A DNA stretch of 64,000 bases from Phycisphaerae bacterium. Lineage in GTDB: Bacteria > Planctomycetota > Phycisphaerae > Phycisphaerales > UBA1924. The stretch lies in assembly GCA_030432255.1 (NCBI GenBank), contig JAUIHS010000010.1, positions 87,928 through 151,927 on the forward strand. The letters are read 5' to 3'. Under the pieces are notes generated by a model, which was not told where the DNA came from, ran no database searches, and worked only from the letters and a program-made list of their open reading frames with translations. The position numbers and the translations under genes were made by a program. Positions 1 to 8,424 of this stretch are shown here, piece by piece; position 1 is the stretch's first letter; each line of letters begins with the position of its first letter.

Positions 1-1114
1 GCTGCCACAGGTCCCGCGCGGGAAGCGTCTTTGCGATCTCGCCGCTGGTGCGGAAGACGAGATCCCAGTCTGCGCCGCTGTCCAGTGCTTCGAAGAAGGC
101 ATCCGGGATGCGGACGGAGTTGTTGGCGTTCTGACCGCTGACGGTCTGGTACGCCTCGCCGTTGAAGTCGTAATCCAGCTGGAGGCCGAGTCGCTCTGCG
201 ACGTCGCGGTGCTCACCGGGCAGGTGACGCATGCCTTCAACGAGGGCCGCCACCTTCAGTTCCTCGCGCACCTTCCAGCTCACGAAGTTCTCGATGTCCG
301 GGTGGTCGAGGTCGAGGCAGACCATCTTCGCCGCCCGACGCGTGGTGCCACCACTCTTGATGGCGCCCGCAGCCCGATCGCCGATCTTCAACCAGCTCAT
401 GAGGCCCGAGGACTTCCCGCCACCGGAGAGCATCTCGTTCTCGGCACGAAGGCGGGAAAAATTAGTCCCCGTGCCGCTTCCGTACTTGAACAAGCGGGCT
501 TCGCGGATCCAGAGATCCATAATGCCCCCCTCGTTGACGAGGTCGTCGTCAACGCTCTGGATAAAGCACGCGTGCGGTTGCGGGTGGGAATAGGCGTCCT
601 GGGCGAGCATCGTGCGCCCGGTGACCGGATCGGTCACCCAGTGACCCTGCGCGGGTCCGCTGATGTCGTAGGCCCAGTTCAGGCCGGTGTTGAACCATTG
701 GGGCGAATTCGGGGCGGCGACCTGGTGCACGAGCATGTACTTGAGTTCATCCTCGAAGGCACTGGCATCCGCCTCGGAATCGAAGTAGCCGTGCGTCTCA
801 CCCCAGTGACGCCAGCAGCCGGCGAGTCGATGAATGACCTGCCGCGCCGAGCGCTCCGGCCCGGTGACGGGGTGACCGTCGTCATCGAGCACGGGGTGTC
901 CGTGCTCATCGACCTGCGGCACACCGGCCTTACGGAAGTACTTGGAGACCATGATGTCGGTCGCGAGCTGCGACCACGACTCCGGCACTTCGGCATCCGG
1001 CATCTCGAAGACGACAGAGCCATCCGGGTTGGTAATCCGCGACGCCCTCTTCGTCCACGCCGTGGTGGCGAAGGGGTCCTGACCGTCCTTGGTGAACTTG
1101 CGGGTGATTTTCAT
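1..1114 (-). CDS. nrdJ: Adenosylcobalamin-dependent ribonucleotide reductase (class II), N-terminal part, runs off the left edge
   Basis: Reduces ribonucleotides to deoxyribonucleotides in the cytoplasm using a cobalamin-derived radical. The frame is open from an ATG at 1112-1114 down to base 1, giving the first 371 residues of a protein that is usually well over 700 residues. Recognisable family blocks are NSPQWFNTGL, LFKYGSGTGTNFS, GGTTRRAAKMVCLDLDHPDI and SGQNANNSVR. These are typical of the B12-dependent NrdJ/NrdZ type rather than NrdA. The catalytic C-terminal half lies outside the window. dcd sits upstream on the same strand, 132 bp away, so both genes feed the dNTP pool. No cobalamin riboswitch was recognised in the gap. 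Identification is firm. Confidence 0.93.
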   Translation of the reverse strand, partial: MKITRKFTKDGQDPFATTAWTKRASRITNPDGSVVFEMPDAEVPESWSQLATDIMVSKYFRKAGVPQVDEHGHPVLDDDGHPVTGPERSARQVIHRLAGCWRHWGETHGYFDSEADASAFEDELKYMLVHQVAAPNSPQWFNTGLNWAYDISGPAQGHWVTDPVTGRTMLAQDAYSHPQPHACFIQSVDDDLVNEGGIMDLWIREARLFKYGSGTGTNFSRLRAENEMLSGGGKSSGLMSWLKIGDRAAGAIKSGGTTRRAAKMVCLDLDHPDIENFVSWKVREELKVAALVEGMRHLPGEHRDVAERLGLQLDYDFNGEAYQTVSGQNANNSVRIPDAFFEALDSGADWDLVFRTSGEIAKTLPARDLWQ

Positions 1115-1246
1115 AGGTGGAGGATTCCTGATCGAAAACAACGCACTGACTTGGGGGAGGACTCTTCTCCATCCCCACGACGCGGGACAACGACCACACC
1201 TTCCCGCCCGGCGTCCCACAGACCGGGCGAAGCGGAAGGGTGAACG

Positions 1247-1819
1247 TCAGTCCACCATGGGCAACGTGAGCCCGACCTGGTCCTGGTACTTGCCCGCCTT
1301 GTCCGCATAGCTGACGGCGCAGACGCGGTCGGCCTTGAGGAAGATGAGCTGGGCGATGCCCTCGTTGGCGTACACCTTCGCCGGCAGGGGCGTGGTGTTG
1401 CTGATCTCGAGCGTCACCTTGCCACGCCATTCCGGCTCCAGCGGGGTGACATTCAGGATCAGGCCACAGCGGGCATACGTGGACTTGCCGACGCAGATGA
1501 CGAGCACATCGCGCGGGATGCTGAACGTCTCCACCGTCTCACACAGCGCGAAGGAGTTCGGCGGGATGACGACGTGGTCACGACCGAATTCCGAGGCATC
1601 CACCTCGACCATCAGGTCGTCGGTGAAGTTCTTGGGGTCGACGATGGTCACCTCGCCGGTTCGCGGCGTGGGCGTGAAGATCTTGAACCGGCTGCCGACG
1701 CGGACATCGTAGCCGTAGGACGAGACACCGTAGCTGACCTTGCCATCACGCTTCTGCGCGTCGGCGAAGGGCTCGATGCCGATGACTTCACGAATCTGGG
1801 TATCACACAGGACGGCCAC
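1247..1819 (-). CDS. dcd: dCTP deaminase
   Basis: Deaminates dCTP to dUTP, the precursor route to dTMP. The 190-residue product has the normal Dcd length. It contains the conserved trimer and active-site core: [44 protein letters not shown] (the Glu region used in catalysis) and [17 protein letters not shown]. The start chosen is GTG at 1817-1819. It is preceded by AGGAGG eight bases upstream, and it begins the protein at [11 protein letters not shown] as in homologues. The frame stays open 44 codons further upstream, but that extension has no homology-like features. It precedes nrdJ on the same strand. The pairing of two nucleotide-pool genes is sensible, but co-transcription is only inferred. 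Confidence 0.93.
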   Translation of the reverse strand: MAVLCDTQIREVIGIEPFADAQKRDGKVSYGVSSYGYDVRVGSRFKIFTPTPRTGEVTIVDPKNFTDDLMVEVDASEFGRDHVVIPPNSFALCETVETFSIPRDVLVICVGKSTYARCGLILNVTPLEPEWRGKVTLEISNTTPLPAKVYANEGIAQLIFLKADRVCAVSYADKAGKYQDQVGLTLPMVD

Positions 1820-2377
1820 GGACGGACCTCCTCTCGCTTGTCGAACCAGTCGTCGGCGGGCCCCTCTATCGACCGAACAAGGGTGCCGGAACGGGCCTGT
1901 GACGGATGGACGCAACGATCGCGCAGACCGAGTGTCCCGGCCCTTCCACATGCCACGACTGAGTACCTGAATTGGGAATCACCGCAGAAGTTGATCGCCG
2001 GTCCGTCGGCGTCCTGAGATGGCGAAGAAGGCGTAGGTATCGGGACTTTCCGAAGCATCCTGCCTCGGCCCACCTCCCGATCGGTGAGTAGAGCCGATCA
2101 AGATCTTACAACTACATGTCGTGTACTCAACACCCCGGAGTGCAAAATGCTGGGGCTTTGTGTCATGAAACACCAAAAACACCGTTGGTGAATCGTGAGA
2201 GGCCATTGTGACAGGAAATATCTGCGCTGAAAACCACCAGCAGTTGTGGTGGATAACCTGTTTCCTACCTGCCGTTGCGCAATATCTGGGGGGTTTACCC
2301 CAGATGAAACGCCATATGCACGTCACTTCAGACCCCGCCCCCTCGCCACGCCCCACTCAAAACTCTACACTCGATTC
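1820..2377. other. Intergenic region between divergent dcd and uvrD
   Basis: About 560 bp with no convincing gene. Frames on both strands lack a ribosome-binding site and any family signature. It holds an 8-bp inverted repeat (2284-2305). It also holds one site near 2250-2258 reading GTGGATAAC, which differs by one base from a DnaA box (TTATCCACA on the other strand). That is a single copy and not an origin. Promoters for both flanking genes must lie here, but no clear -35/-10 pair was recognised. Confidence 0.5.
2284..2305. promoter_or_regulatory. Perfect 8-bp inverted repeat upstream of uvrD
   Basis: ATCTGGGG, six bases, then CCCCAGAT, centred about 83 bp before the uvrD start codon. No T-run follows on either strand, so it reads more like an operator or a 5' leader stem than a terminator. 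Which regulator would bind it is unknown. Confidence 0.3.
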
Positions 2378-4801
2378 ATGGATGCTCAGGAACGTCAGGA
2401 TGACGCCATACTCCAGGGCCTGACCGACCCCCAGAGGCAGGCTGTCGAGACCACCGAGGGGCCCCTCCTCGTCCTCGCCGCCGCCGGTTCGGGCAAGACC
2501 CGGGTCATCACCCGACGCATCGCCTGGCTCATCTCACTCGGCGTCCCCGCCTGGCAGATCCTCGCCCTCACCTTCACCAACAAGGCCGCCGGCGAGATGC
2601 GTGAACGTGTCTCCACGCTCCTGGAAGATGCCCCGGAGGGGCCGCGGATGCTCCGGGGCCTGACCATCTCCACGTTCCACGCCCTCTGCGCCCGCCTCCT
2701 CCGGCGCTACCTCCCCCTGGTCGAGAATCTCCCCGGGTGGGACCTCAAGGCGGACTTCTCCATCTACGACTCCAACGACCAGATGTCGCTCATCAAGCGC
2801 GTCCTCGAAGCCATGAACCTCGGCACATCACACTGGCCGCCGCGCTCCGTCCTCTCCGCCATCAGTGACGCCAAGAACCGACTCGAAGACCCCGCCTCCT
2901 ATGCGTCCAATGCCTCCACGTTCCAGGAGCGCACCTGGGCCGCCATCTATCCCGAATACGACAAGGCGCTCCGGCGCGCCAACGCCGTGGACTTCGATGA
3001 CCTCCTCGTCCTCACCGTCCGCCTGCTCCGCACCTGCGACGAAGCGCGCGATGAAGTGCAGCAACGCTGGCGCTATCTCATGATCGACGAGTACCAGGAC
3101 ACCAACCACGTCCAGTTCGTCCTGTCAACGCTTCTCTGTGGGCGCGACGAGGATCGCCCGGCCAACGTCTGCGTCGTCGGCGATCCTGATCAGTCCATCT
3201 ACGGATGGCGCGGCGCCGACATCGCCAACATCCTCGAATTCGAAGAGTACTACCCGGAAGCACAGGTCATTGCGCTCGGTGAGAATTTCCGCTCCACCTC
3301 GCCCATTCTCAGCGCCGCTGACGCACTGATCCGCAACAACAAGCTTCGCAAGCACAAGGATCTCTTCACGCGTCGCGACGGTGGCGCCCTCCCACAGGTC
3401 ATCATGTGCCGCGATGAGAGGCACGAAGCGGCACTCATCTCCGACTGGTTCAAACGCCTTCACGAAACCGGCGACGTCGATCAGGAAATCAACGAACCGC
3501 TGGCGTGGAAGGACATGGCGGTCTTCTATCGCAACAATGCGCTCAGCCGTGTCATGGAAGACGCACTCCGCCGCGCCAACGTGCCGTACATCATCGCTCG
3601 CGGCACCGCCTTCTACGAACGCGAAGAAGTCCGCGATGCGCTCGCGTACCTGCGCCTCGCCGCGAATCTCGCAGACGACGTCTCACTTCAGCGCATCGTG
3701 AACAAACCCGCCCGCAAGATCGGAAAGACAACGCTCACGAAGATCGATGCCTTCGCCAAGGGTCGCGGCGTGCCGATCTTCAACGCCATGGCTTCCGGCG
3801 AGGTGGGCGGACTCGGACCTGCCGCTGTCAAAGCCACCCGTGCCTTCGTCGGCATGGTGGAGAACTGGACCGGGCACGGCACATTCATGGGGCAGAAGAT
3901 CAGCGGGACGCTCAGCGAGTTCGTCGAGCGCGTGGTCAAGGAGAGTGGCCTCGAGAAGTACTACGTGGGTGTTGAAGGCGGTGACGAACGCGTCGCCAAC
4001 CTCTCCGAACTGGTGTCGGCCGCCAGCGAGTTCGAACAGCGCTACGCGCTCGACCTCGACGTCGCACACGCACCGAAGCCCGAGGAGTTCAAGGAGTCGA
4101 TGAGTGGCGAGTCCCCCCTCGATACGACACTCCCCCCACTGCTCGCGATGCTTCGCGGCTTCCTCGAAAGCGTGGCACTGGTCGCCGATGCCGATCGCGT
4201 CGATCCCGCCAACGGTGCCGTGACCCTGATGACGCTTCACGCCGCGAAGGGCCTTGAGTTCCCCGCGGTTGCGATCATCGGGATGGAAGAGGGTCTGCTC
4301 CCCGGCATGCGAGCGATGGAGTCGGACAAGGAGATGGAGGAGGAACGGCGCCTGTGCTTTGTCGGTATCACTCGATCGATGCGTACGCTGATGATGTCGT
4401 GCGCCCAGTACCGCATGCAGCGAGGCCAGACACTTGCCACGCAGCCGAGTCGCTTCCTCAACGAACTGCCCGCGGATGGCGTCCAGGTTTCAGACCAGTC
4501 GGATGCGTACTACCAGGGGGCCGATGAGTTCGATCAGCGCCCGGCATGGGAACGTCGCGGCAATCGCGACTCCCCAGCGCCCACCGGTCGCAGAAGGGCC
4601 CGCAGCGGCGGTGGCATCTACGACTGGATCGTTGCCGGTGCGGGTGTTCGCCACCCGCAATTCGGCGCGGGGCGCGTCCTGTCCGTGACTCCCGGAGGCG
4701 CCGATGCGCGGGCGCGCATCGTCTTCCAGGACTGCGGCACGAAGACGCTCGTACTCAAATACGCGCGGCTTGAACCCTTCGACCTCTCAATCTTCACCTG
4801 A
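2378..4801 (+). CDS. uvrD: UvrD/PcrA-type superfamily 1A DNA helicase
   Basis: ATP-dependent 3'-5' helicase for nucleotide-excision and mismatch repair and for clearing replication obstacles. The 807-residue product has all SF1 motifs in order: Walker A AAAGSGKT near residue 38, Ia LTFTNKAAGEMRER, II MIDEYQDTN, III VVGDPDQSIYGWRGAD, IV LGENFRST, V TLMTLHAAKGLEF and VI EERRLCFVGITR. The last ~50 residues (GVRHPQFGAGRV...) form the Tudor-like tail that lets PcrA/UvrD bind RNA polymerase. The start chosen is ATG 2378 (MDAQERQDD), because the open frame upstream of it is not protein-like. No strong Shine-Dalgarno is visible. The 3' end overlaps the convergent esterase gene by 15 bp. PcrA and UvrD cannot be separated by sequence alone. 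Confidence 0.95.
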   Translation: MDAQERQDDAILQGLTDPQRQAVETTEGPLLVLAAAGSGKTRVITRRIAWLISLGVPAWQILALTFTNKAAGEMRERVSTLLEDAPEGPRMLRGLTISTFHALCARLLRRYLPLVENLPGWDLKADFSIYDSNDQMSLIKRVLEAMNLGTSHWPPRSVLSAISDAKNRLEDPASYASNASTFQERTWAAIYPEYDKALRRANAVDFDDLLVLTVRLLRTCDEARDEVQQRWRYLMIDEYQDTNHVQFVLSTLLCGRDEDRPANVCVVGDPDQSIYGWRGADIANILEFEEYYPEAQVIALGENFRSTSPILSAADALIRNNKLRKHKDLFTRRDGGALPQVIMCRDERHEAALISDWFKRLHETGDVDQEINEPLAWKDMAVFYRNNALSRVMEDALRRANVPYIIARGTAFYEREEVRDALAYLRLAANLADDVSLQRIVNKPARKIGKTTLTKIDAFAKGRGVPIFNAMASGEVGGLGPAAVKATRAFVGMVENWTGHGTFMGQKISGTLSEFVERVVKESGLEKYYVGVEGGDERVANLSELVSAASEFEQRYALDLDVAHAPKPEEFKESMSGESPLDTTLPPLLAMLRGFLESVALVADADRVDPANGAVTLMTLHAAKGLEFPAVAIIGMEEGLLPGMRAMESDKEMEEERRLCFVGITRSMRTLMMSCAQYRMQRGQTLATQPSRFLNELPADGVQVSDQSDAYYQGADEFDQRPAWERRGNRDSPAPTGRRRARSGGGIYDWIVAGAGVRHPQFGAGRVLSVTPGGADARARIVFQDCGTKTLVLKYARLEPFDLSIFT

Positions 4802-6040
4802 GCGGCGAGCGCTACCCTCGCCGAAGAGGAAACGCATCGCGGCAGGCAACCGCTCCGCCCACGCCGCCTCGTTGTGCTTGGCGCCCTTGACGACCATGGT
4901 CAGGAGACGGTCCTCGTCGAGACCTTTCCCCTGAAGCAGTTTCTCAAGTCGTCGCATTTCCCTGACCCAGACCTCCGGCGGGGTCCCCCCACCCGCGATC
5001 TCATCGTCGCCGACGGCGAGGAAGATGCGCTCCGGCCAGTCGTCGTGCGCTTCAGCGATCTTGAAGAGCGCCTCATCGGCAACCCATGGTGCGGGAGACT
5101 CGATGATCGCACGGCCGAAGGTGTTGGGCCTGGTCATGATGGCGAGGAGGGTGATGTTGCCTCCGTACGAGGACCCACCGATCCCCGTGTGCTCCGGCCC
5201 GCTCTTCGTGCGATACAGCGCATCGATGAAGGGCATGAGTTCAGCCGTCAGCATCCTGATGTACTTGTCGCCATAGGCGGCGCGCCCCTGAGATTCGAGG
5301 GCAGACGGGTTGTACTCCAGGGTTCTCTCACCGCCGGCATTGTCGATGCCGACAATGATCAGCGGTTCGATCACACCTTCCTTGATGAGCGACATCGCCG
5401 TCTCATCCGCGCCCCACTCCACACCGAAGCTTGCAGTCGCCTGATCGAAGACGTTCTGACCGTCATGCATGTACAGCACGGAATAGCGTTGCAACTTCTT
5501 CGTCTTGTCGAAGTAGCCGGGTGGAAGCCAGACACGAACCGTGCGCTGGTTCCCGAGCGTCGCGCTGTGGAAGGCATGCAGTTGCAACTGCCCCGTCACT
5601 GAAGGCGGCGGCGCTTCGACCTGTCCGGCCCGGAAGCCGAGCACATCAGCGGTGACAAGGATCTCCGGTGATGACCAATTCACCGCCCCGATGCGCCGGT
5701 TGGCAACGTCACCTCCCTCCGCCGTCACCTCGACCCGTTCCCAGCCACCCATCGTGATCTTGTACTCGATGGAGTCCCCGAAACGCTCGGCATCCGTACG
5801 CGAGAGCTCAAGCCGCCACAGCGTGTGCGACTTGTCACCCGAGACAAACTTGAACTGGTGAGCGGGATACCCCGGGTTCCACGCATTCACATTCGATGCG
5901 AAGTACAACGTCGCATCCGAAGGGATCTCCGGACTGGCGCGCACCTCCAGCGTGATATGCTCCGCTCCGGAAGCAAACGTCGGCAGCCACAGCATCGCCG
6001 ACAGAATGGCAAGCAGTCGACGGGGAAGTCCGTGTCGCAT
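4787..6040 (-). CDS. Secreted esterase-family alpha/beta hydrolase with N-terminal starch-binding-like domain
   Basis: A 417-residue exported protein. It has a signal peptide (residues 1-25, ending near FASGA) and a ~100-residue beta domain resembling CBM20/48-type glycan-binding modules (FASNVNAWNPGYPAHQFKF). From about residue 150 there is a putative esterase (enterochelin-esterase/IroE-like) fold with VWLPPGYF, YSVLYMHDGQNVFD, the nucleophile elbow GIGGSSYGGN and a late His in KGAKHNEAAW. It probably hydrolyses a carboxyl ester on a carbohydrate or siderophore-like compound. The substrate cannot be told from sequence. It begins 12 bp after sodA on the same strand and may be co-transcribed with it. 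The 3' end overlaps uvrD by 15 bp. Confidence 0.8.
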   Translation of the reverse strand: MRHGLPRRLLAILSAMLWLPTFASGAEHITLEVRASPEIPSDATLYFASNVNAWNPGYPAHQFKFVSGDKSHTLWRLELSRTDAERFGDSIEYKITMGGWERVEVTAEGGDVANRRIGAVNWSSPEILVTADVLGFRAGQVEAPPPSVTGQLQLHAFHSATLGNQRTVRVWLPPGYFDKTKKLQRYSVLYMHDGQNVFDQATASFGVEWGADETAMSLIKEGVIEPLIIVGIDNAGGERTLEYNPSALESQGRAAYGDKYIRMLTAELMPFIDALYRTKSGPEHTGIGGSSYGGNITLLAIMTRPNTFGRAIIESPAPWVADEALFKIAEAHDDWPERIFLAVGDDEIAGGGTPPEVWVREMRRLEKLLQGKGLDEDRLLTMVVKGAKHNEAAWAERLPAAMRFLFGEGSARRSGED

Positions 6041-6052
6041 CAGGGGCCTCGC

Positions 6053-6682
6053 TTACTTCGCCGCGGCGAACTTCTCGGCAACCTTTGCCCAGTTCACGAC
6101 GTTGAAGAAGGCATTGATGTAGTCAGGGCGCTTGTTCTGATAGTTGAGGTAGTAGGCATGCTCCCAGACGTCGAGACCGAGGATCGGCGTGCCACCGCAC
6201 CCCGCCGCGTCTCCGATCGCGCTCTTCATGAGCGGGTTGTCCTGGTTTGCCGTCGAGCACACTTCGAGCTTGCCGTTCTGTACACACAGCCATGCCCAGC
6301 CGGAGCCGAATCGTGTCGCGGCTGCATTCGAGAACGTCTCCTTGAACTTGTCGAATGTACCGAAGGCGCTGTTGATGGCATCAGCCAGGTCACCGGAGGG
6401 TGTGCCGCCGCCGGGACCAAGGATTTCCCAGAAGAGCGAATGGTTGAAGTGACCACCGGCATTGTTCCGGACGGCGGTGCGCTTGGCGTCCGCGACGTCG
6501 CCGAGATTTCGGCAGACATCCGCGACATCGGCGCTGGCCAGCGATGAACCTTCCAGGGCGGCGTTGGCCTTGGCGACGTAACCGGCGTGGTGCTTGTCGT
6601 GGTGAATCTCCATCGTCCGCGCATCGATGTGCGGCTCAAGGGCGTCGAATGCGTAGGGCAGGTCGGGAAGTGTGAAGGCCAC
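6053..6682 (-). CDS. sodA: Superoxide dismutase, Mn-type (Fe/Mn family)
   Basis: Converts superoxide to peroxide and oxygen. The 209-residue product has the four metal-ligand blocks of the Fe/Mn family: [22 protein letters not shown], and the Asp/His pair in [19 protein letters not shown]. Two features point to manganese. [10 protein letters not shown] carries Gly before the ligand region, and TANQDNPL holds the Gln typical of MnSOD. The start chosen is GTG 6680-6682, with GAGGAG seven bases upstream, giving [20 protein letters not shown]. An open extension upstream is not SOD-like. No signal peptide is present, so the enzyme is cytoplasmic. An esterase gene follows 12 bp downstream. Confidence 0.93.
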   Translation of the reverse strand: MAFTLPDLPYAFDALEPHIDARTMEIHHDKHHAGYVAKANAALEGSSLASADVADVCRNLGDVADAKRTAVRNNAGGHFNHSLFWEILGPGGGTPSGDLADAINSAFGTFDKFKETFSNAAATRFGSGWAWLCVQNGKLEVCSTANQDNPLMKSAIGDAAGCGGTPILGLDVWEHAYYLNYQNKRPDYINAFFNVVNWAKVAEKFAAAK

Positions 6683-7232
6683 GGGGTGTCTCCTCAGTGG
6701 TTTGGATCGATAGGACCCTGATGTTTTCCGAATATGGTCTGTCCGATAGTCCTGAAACGATAGGAGGGGCATGGAACGGGAGCAAGCCGGCAGTTGCCGT
6801 TCAAAATGCAAACAAAATGACCGAATCTCGGGCCAGAAAGTTCGCTCGCCTCCGATAGTCACGCGAATAGAACGTCCTTGCCGAGAGTTTTTTAGAACAG
6901 TTCCAAACTATGAGTCAACTTTGAGGCCCTCAACGCGTATGCAGTACATGGAACCACACTTCTCGGATGTCAGGAGAACCGACCGGCGAAAACGCGGGGC
7001 GGGAACTCGAAGAAGTGAGAAGTGACAGGGATCGACCGCTCGATTTTCGGCTCTTTGCGAAGATCGGGCACGAGTAAGGACTCCGGGTGAATCCGGTCAA
7101 GGGGTGACGGCGAAGTCGAATAGATGGATGAATCCGATCACGCTGGCCGGGGCGAACGCAAGACAGACAGGTAGACGGCTCCAATGGAATCCGATCCGGG
7201 ATCCGCCGACCCTGAAACAAGGATTGATGGCA
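6683..7232. other. Divergent intergenic region between sodA and the sigma-factor gene
   Basis: About 550 bp with no gene-like frame. It is less GC-rich than its surroundings around 6780-6920. It contains GAACAGTTC (6895-6903), an inverted repeat of GAAC and GTTC separated by one base. A LexA-type box would need a longer spacer. Promoters for both divergent genes are expected here, but none can be named with confidence. Confidence 0.45.
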
Positions 7233-8303
7233 ATGCGAGGCAACAGGACGAATACGCCTTTGGAACGGATGCGCCGCCGAAATGGATTCGGCATTGCTTC
7301 CGAAACCTCCACGACCCGCGGGCTGAGCCGCGAGGACGAACGTCTTCTGCGCCAGATCATGGAGACCGACCAGGACTTCATCGATCACCCCGCCCTCCAC
7401 GAGAAGAACGCCGAGCGCAAGATCTTCGATGATGCGCCCGATGTCAGGAAGCCTGATGCCTCCTGGTATCAGCCCGTCATGGACGATGTTGCCGGGTCGC
7501 GTTCCCGACTTCCCAAGGTCACCGACCAGGTCATCCTCACCGGTGCCGAGGAAGTCGTGCTCTTTCTCCAGTTCAACTACGCCCGCTTCCGGGTCGCTGA
7601 ACTGCAGGAAGCCGTGCGCGAACGCCGTGATCAGAAGCCCACACTCACCCAGGCTCGCGAGATGCTTGCCTGGCGCCGTCGGGCGGAAGAACTGCGCGAG
7701 CAGATCGCCGAGACCAACCTCGCGCTGGTCCTCGCCATGGCCAAGCGGACGCGCATGAGCGAAGTGGACTTCGCCGATCTCGTCAGCGAAGGCAACATGG
7801 CACTGCTCCGCGCGATCGACAAGTTCGACTGCGGCCGCGGCTTCAAGTTCTCCACCTACGCCTGCCGTGCGATCCTCAAGGCGTTCAGCCGCCATGGCAT
7901 GAAGGTGAGCAAGTACAACCAGCGCTTCCCCACTGACTTCGACCCGGCCCTCGAGAAGTCGCGCTACGTCGATGACAAGCGCATCGAGTATCAGCGCGAC
8001 GCCGCCTCGGAGGTCCGCCGCATCGTCATGGAGAACCATGCCGATCTGAGTGACATCGAGCGGACGGTCATCGAACACCGCTTCCGCCTCCGCACGCCGG
8101 AGGACGAGAGCCGCCCGCTGACGCTCGAGCAGGTCGGCCAGATCATCGGTGTGACCAAGGAGCGCGTCCGCCAGATCCAGAACAAGGCGCTCGTGAAGAT
8201 TCGCGAGGAACTCGAGGAAAACTTCCTCAACGGAAGCAGGCTCTCCGCCGCGGACGCTCGCCTCAACGGCGTCCATGAGGTCCTCGGCTTCTCGCTGAAC
8301 TGA
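7233..8303 (+). CDS. Sigma-70 family RNA polymerase sigma factor, divergent in region 2.4
   Basis: A 356-residue sigma factor. Region 2 is recognisable (NLALVLAMAK, DLVSEGNMALLRAIDKFD, GFKFSTYACRAILKAF), and region 4.2 is strongly RpoD-like (LTLEQVGQIIGVTKERVRQI). Housekeeping factors read FSTYATWWIRQAI at region 2.4. Here the tryptophans and the RQAI helix are replaced by CRAILKAFSRHGMK, so this is probably an alternative factor with changed -10 melting or recognition. Region 3 is short or absent. The start chosen is ATG 7233 with AAGGA nine bases upstream. A nearer ATG at 7227 and an in-frame ATG at 7104 are possible. A strong terminator follows at 8328-8360, so it is probably monocistronic. 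The regulon is unknown. Confidence 0.85.
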   Translation: MRGNRTNTPLERMRRRNGFGIASETSTTRGLSREDERLLRQIMETDQDFIDHPALHEKNAERKIFDDAPDVRKPDASWYQPVMDDVAGSRSRLPKVTDQVILTGAEEVVLFLQFNYARFRVAELQEAVRERRDQKPTLTQAREMLAWRRRAEELREQIAETNLALVLAMAKRTRMSEVDFADLVSEGNMALLRAIDKFDCGRGFKFSTYACRAILKAFSRHGMKVSKYNQRFPTDFDPALEKSRYVDDKRIEYQRDAASEVRRIVMENHADLSDIERTVIEHRFRLRTPEDESRPLTLEQVGQIIGVTKERVRQIQNKALVKIREELEENFLNGSRLSAADARLNGVHEVLGFSLN

Positions 8304-8327
8304 GCATCCTGAATTCACAACGACTCC

Positions 8328-8360
8328 GCGGGATCGGCCACCAGCCGGTCCCGCTTTTCT
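8328..8360 (+). terminator. Rho-independent terminator of the sigma-factor gene
   Basis: An 11-bp GC-rich stem (GCGGGATCGGC / GCCGGTCCCGC, one G-U pair) with a five-base loop, followed directly by TTTTCT. It lies 24 bp after the sigma-factor stop codon and before fumC. Confidence 0.85.
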
Positions 8361-8424
8361 CTGCGCCCAACGGGTATCATGCCTCTCCCAGGCAATCGCG
8401 AACCAACCACAGAGGAGAGTTCAC

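Noticed and set aside
2250..2258. DnaA-box-like site suggesting an origin
   Set aside because: There is only one near-match, with no cluster, no AT-rich unwinding element, and no dnaA/dnaN/gyrB genes nearby.
2246..2377. Upstream extension of uvrD by 44 codons
   Set aside because: The extension covers an inverted repeat and text with no helicase similarity. The family N-terminus begins at ATG 2378.
6895..6903. GAACAGTTC as a LexA/SOS box
   Set aside because: The one-base spacer does not match known LexA boxes, and the flanking genes are not SOS genes.
6930..8318. A 462-codon open frame on the minus strand over the sigma-factor gene
   Set aside because: The plus strand has clear sigma-70 regions 2 and 4. 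The minus frame is Leu/Val/Asp-rich shadow sequence.
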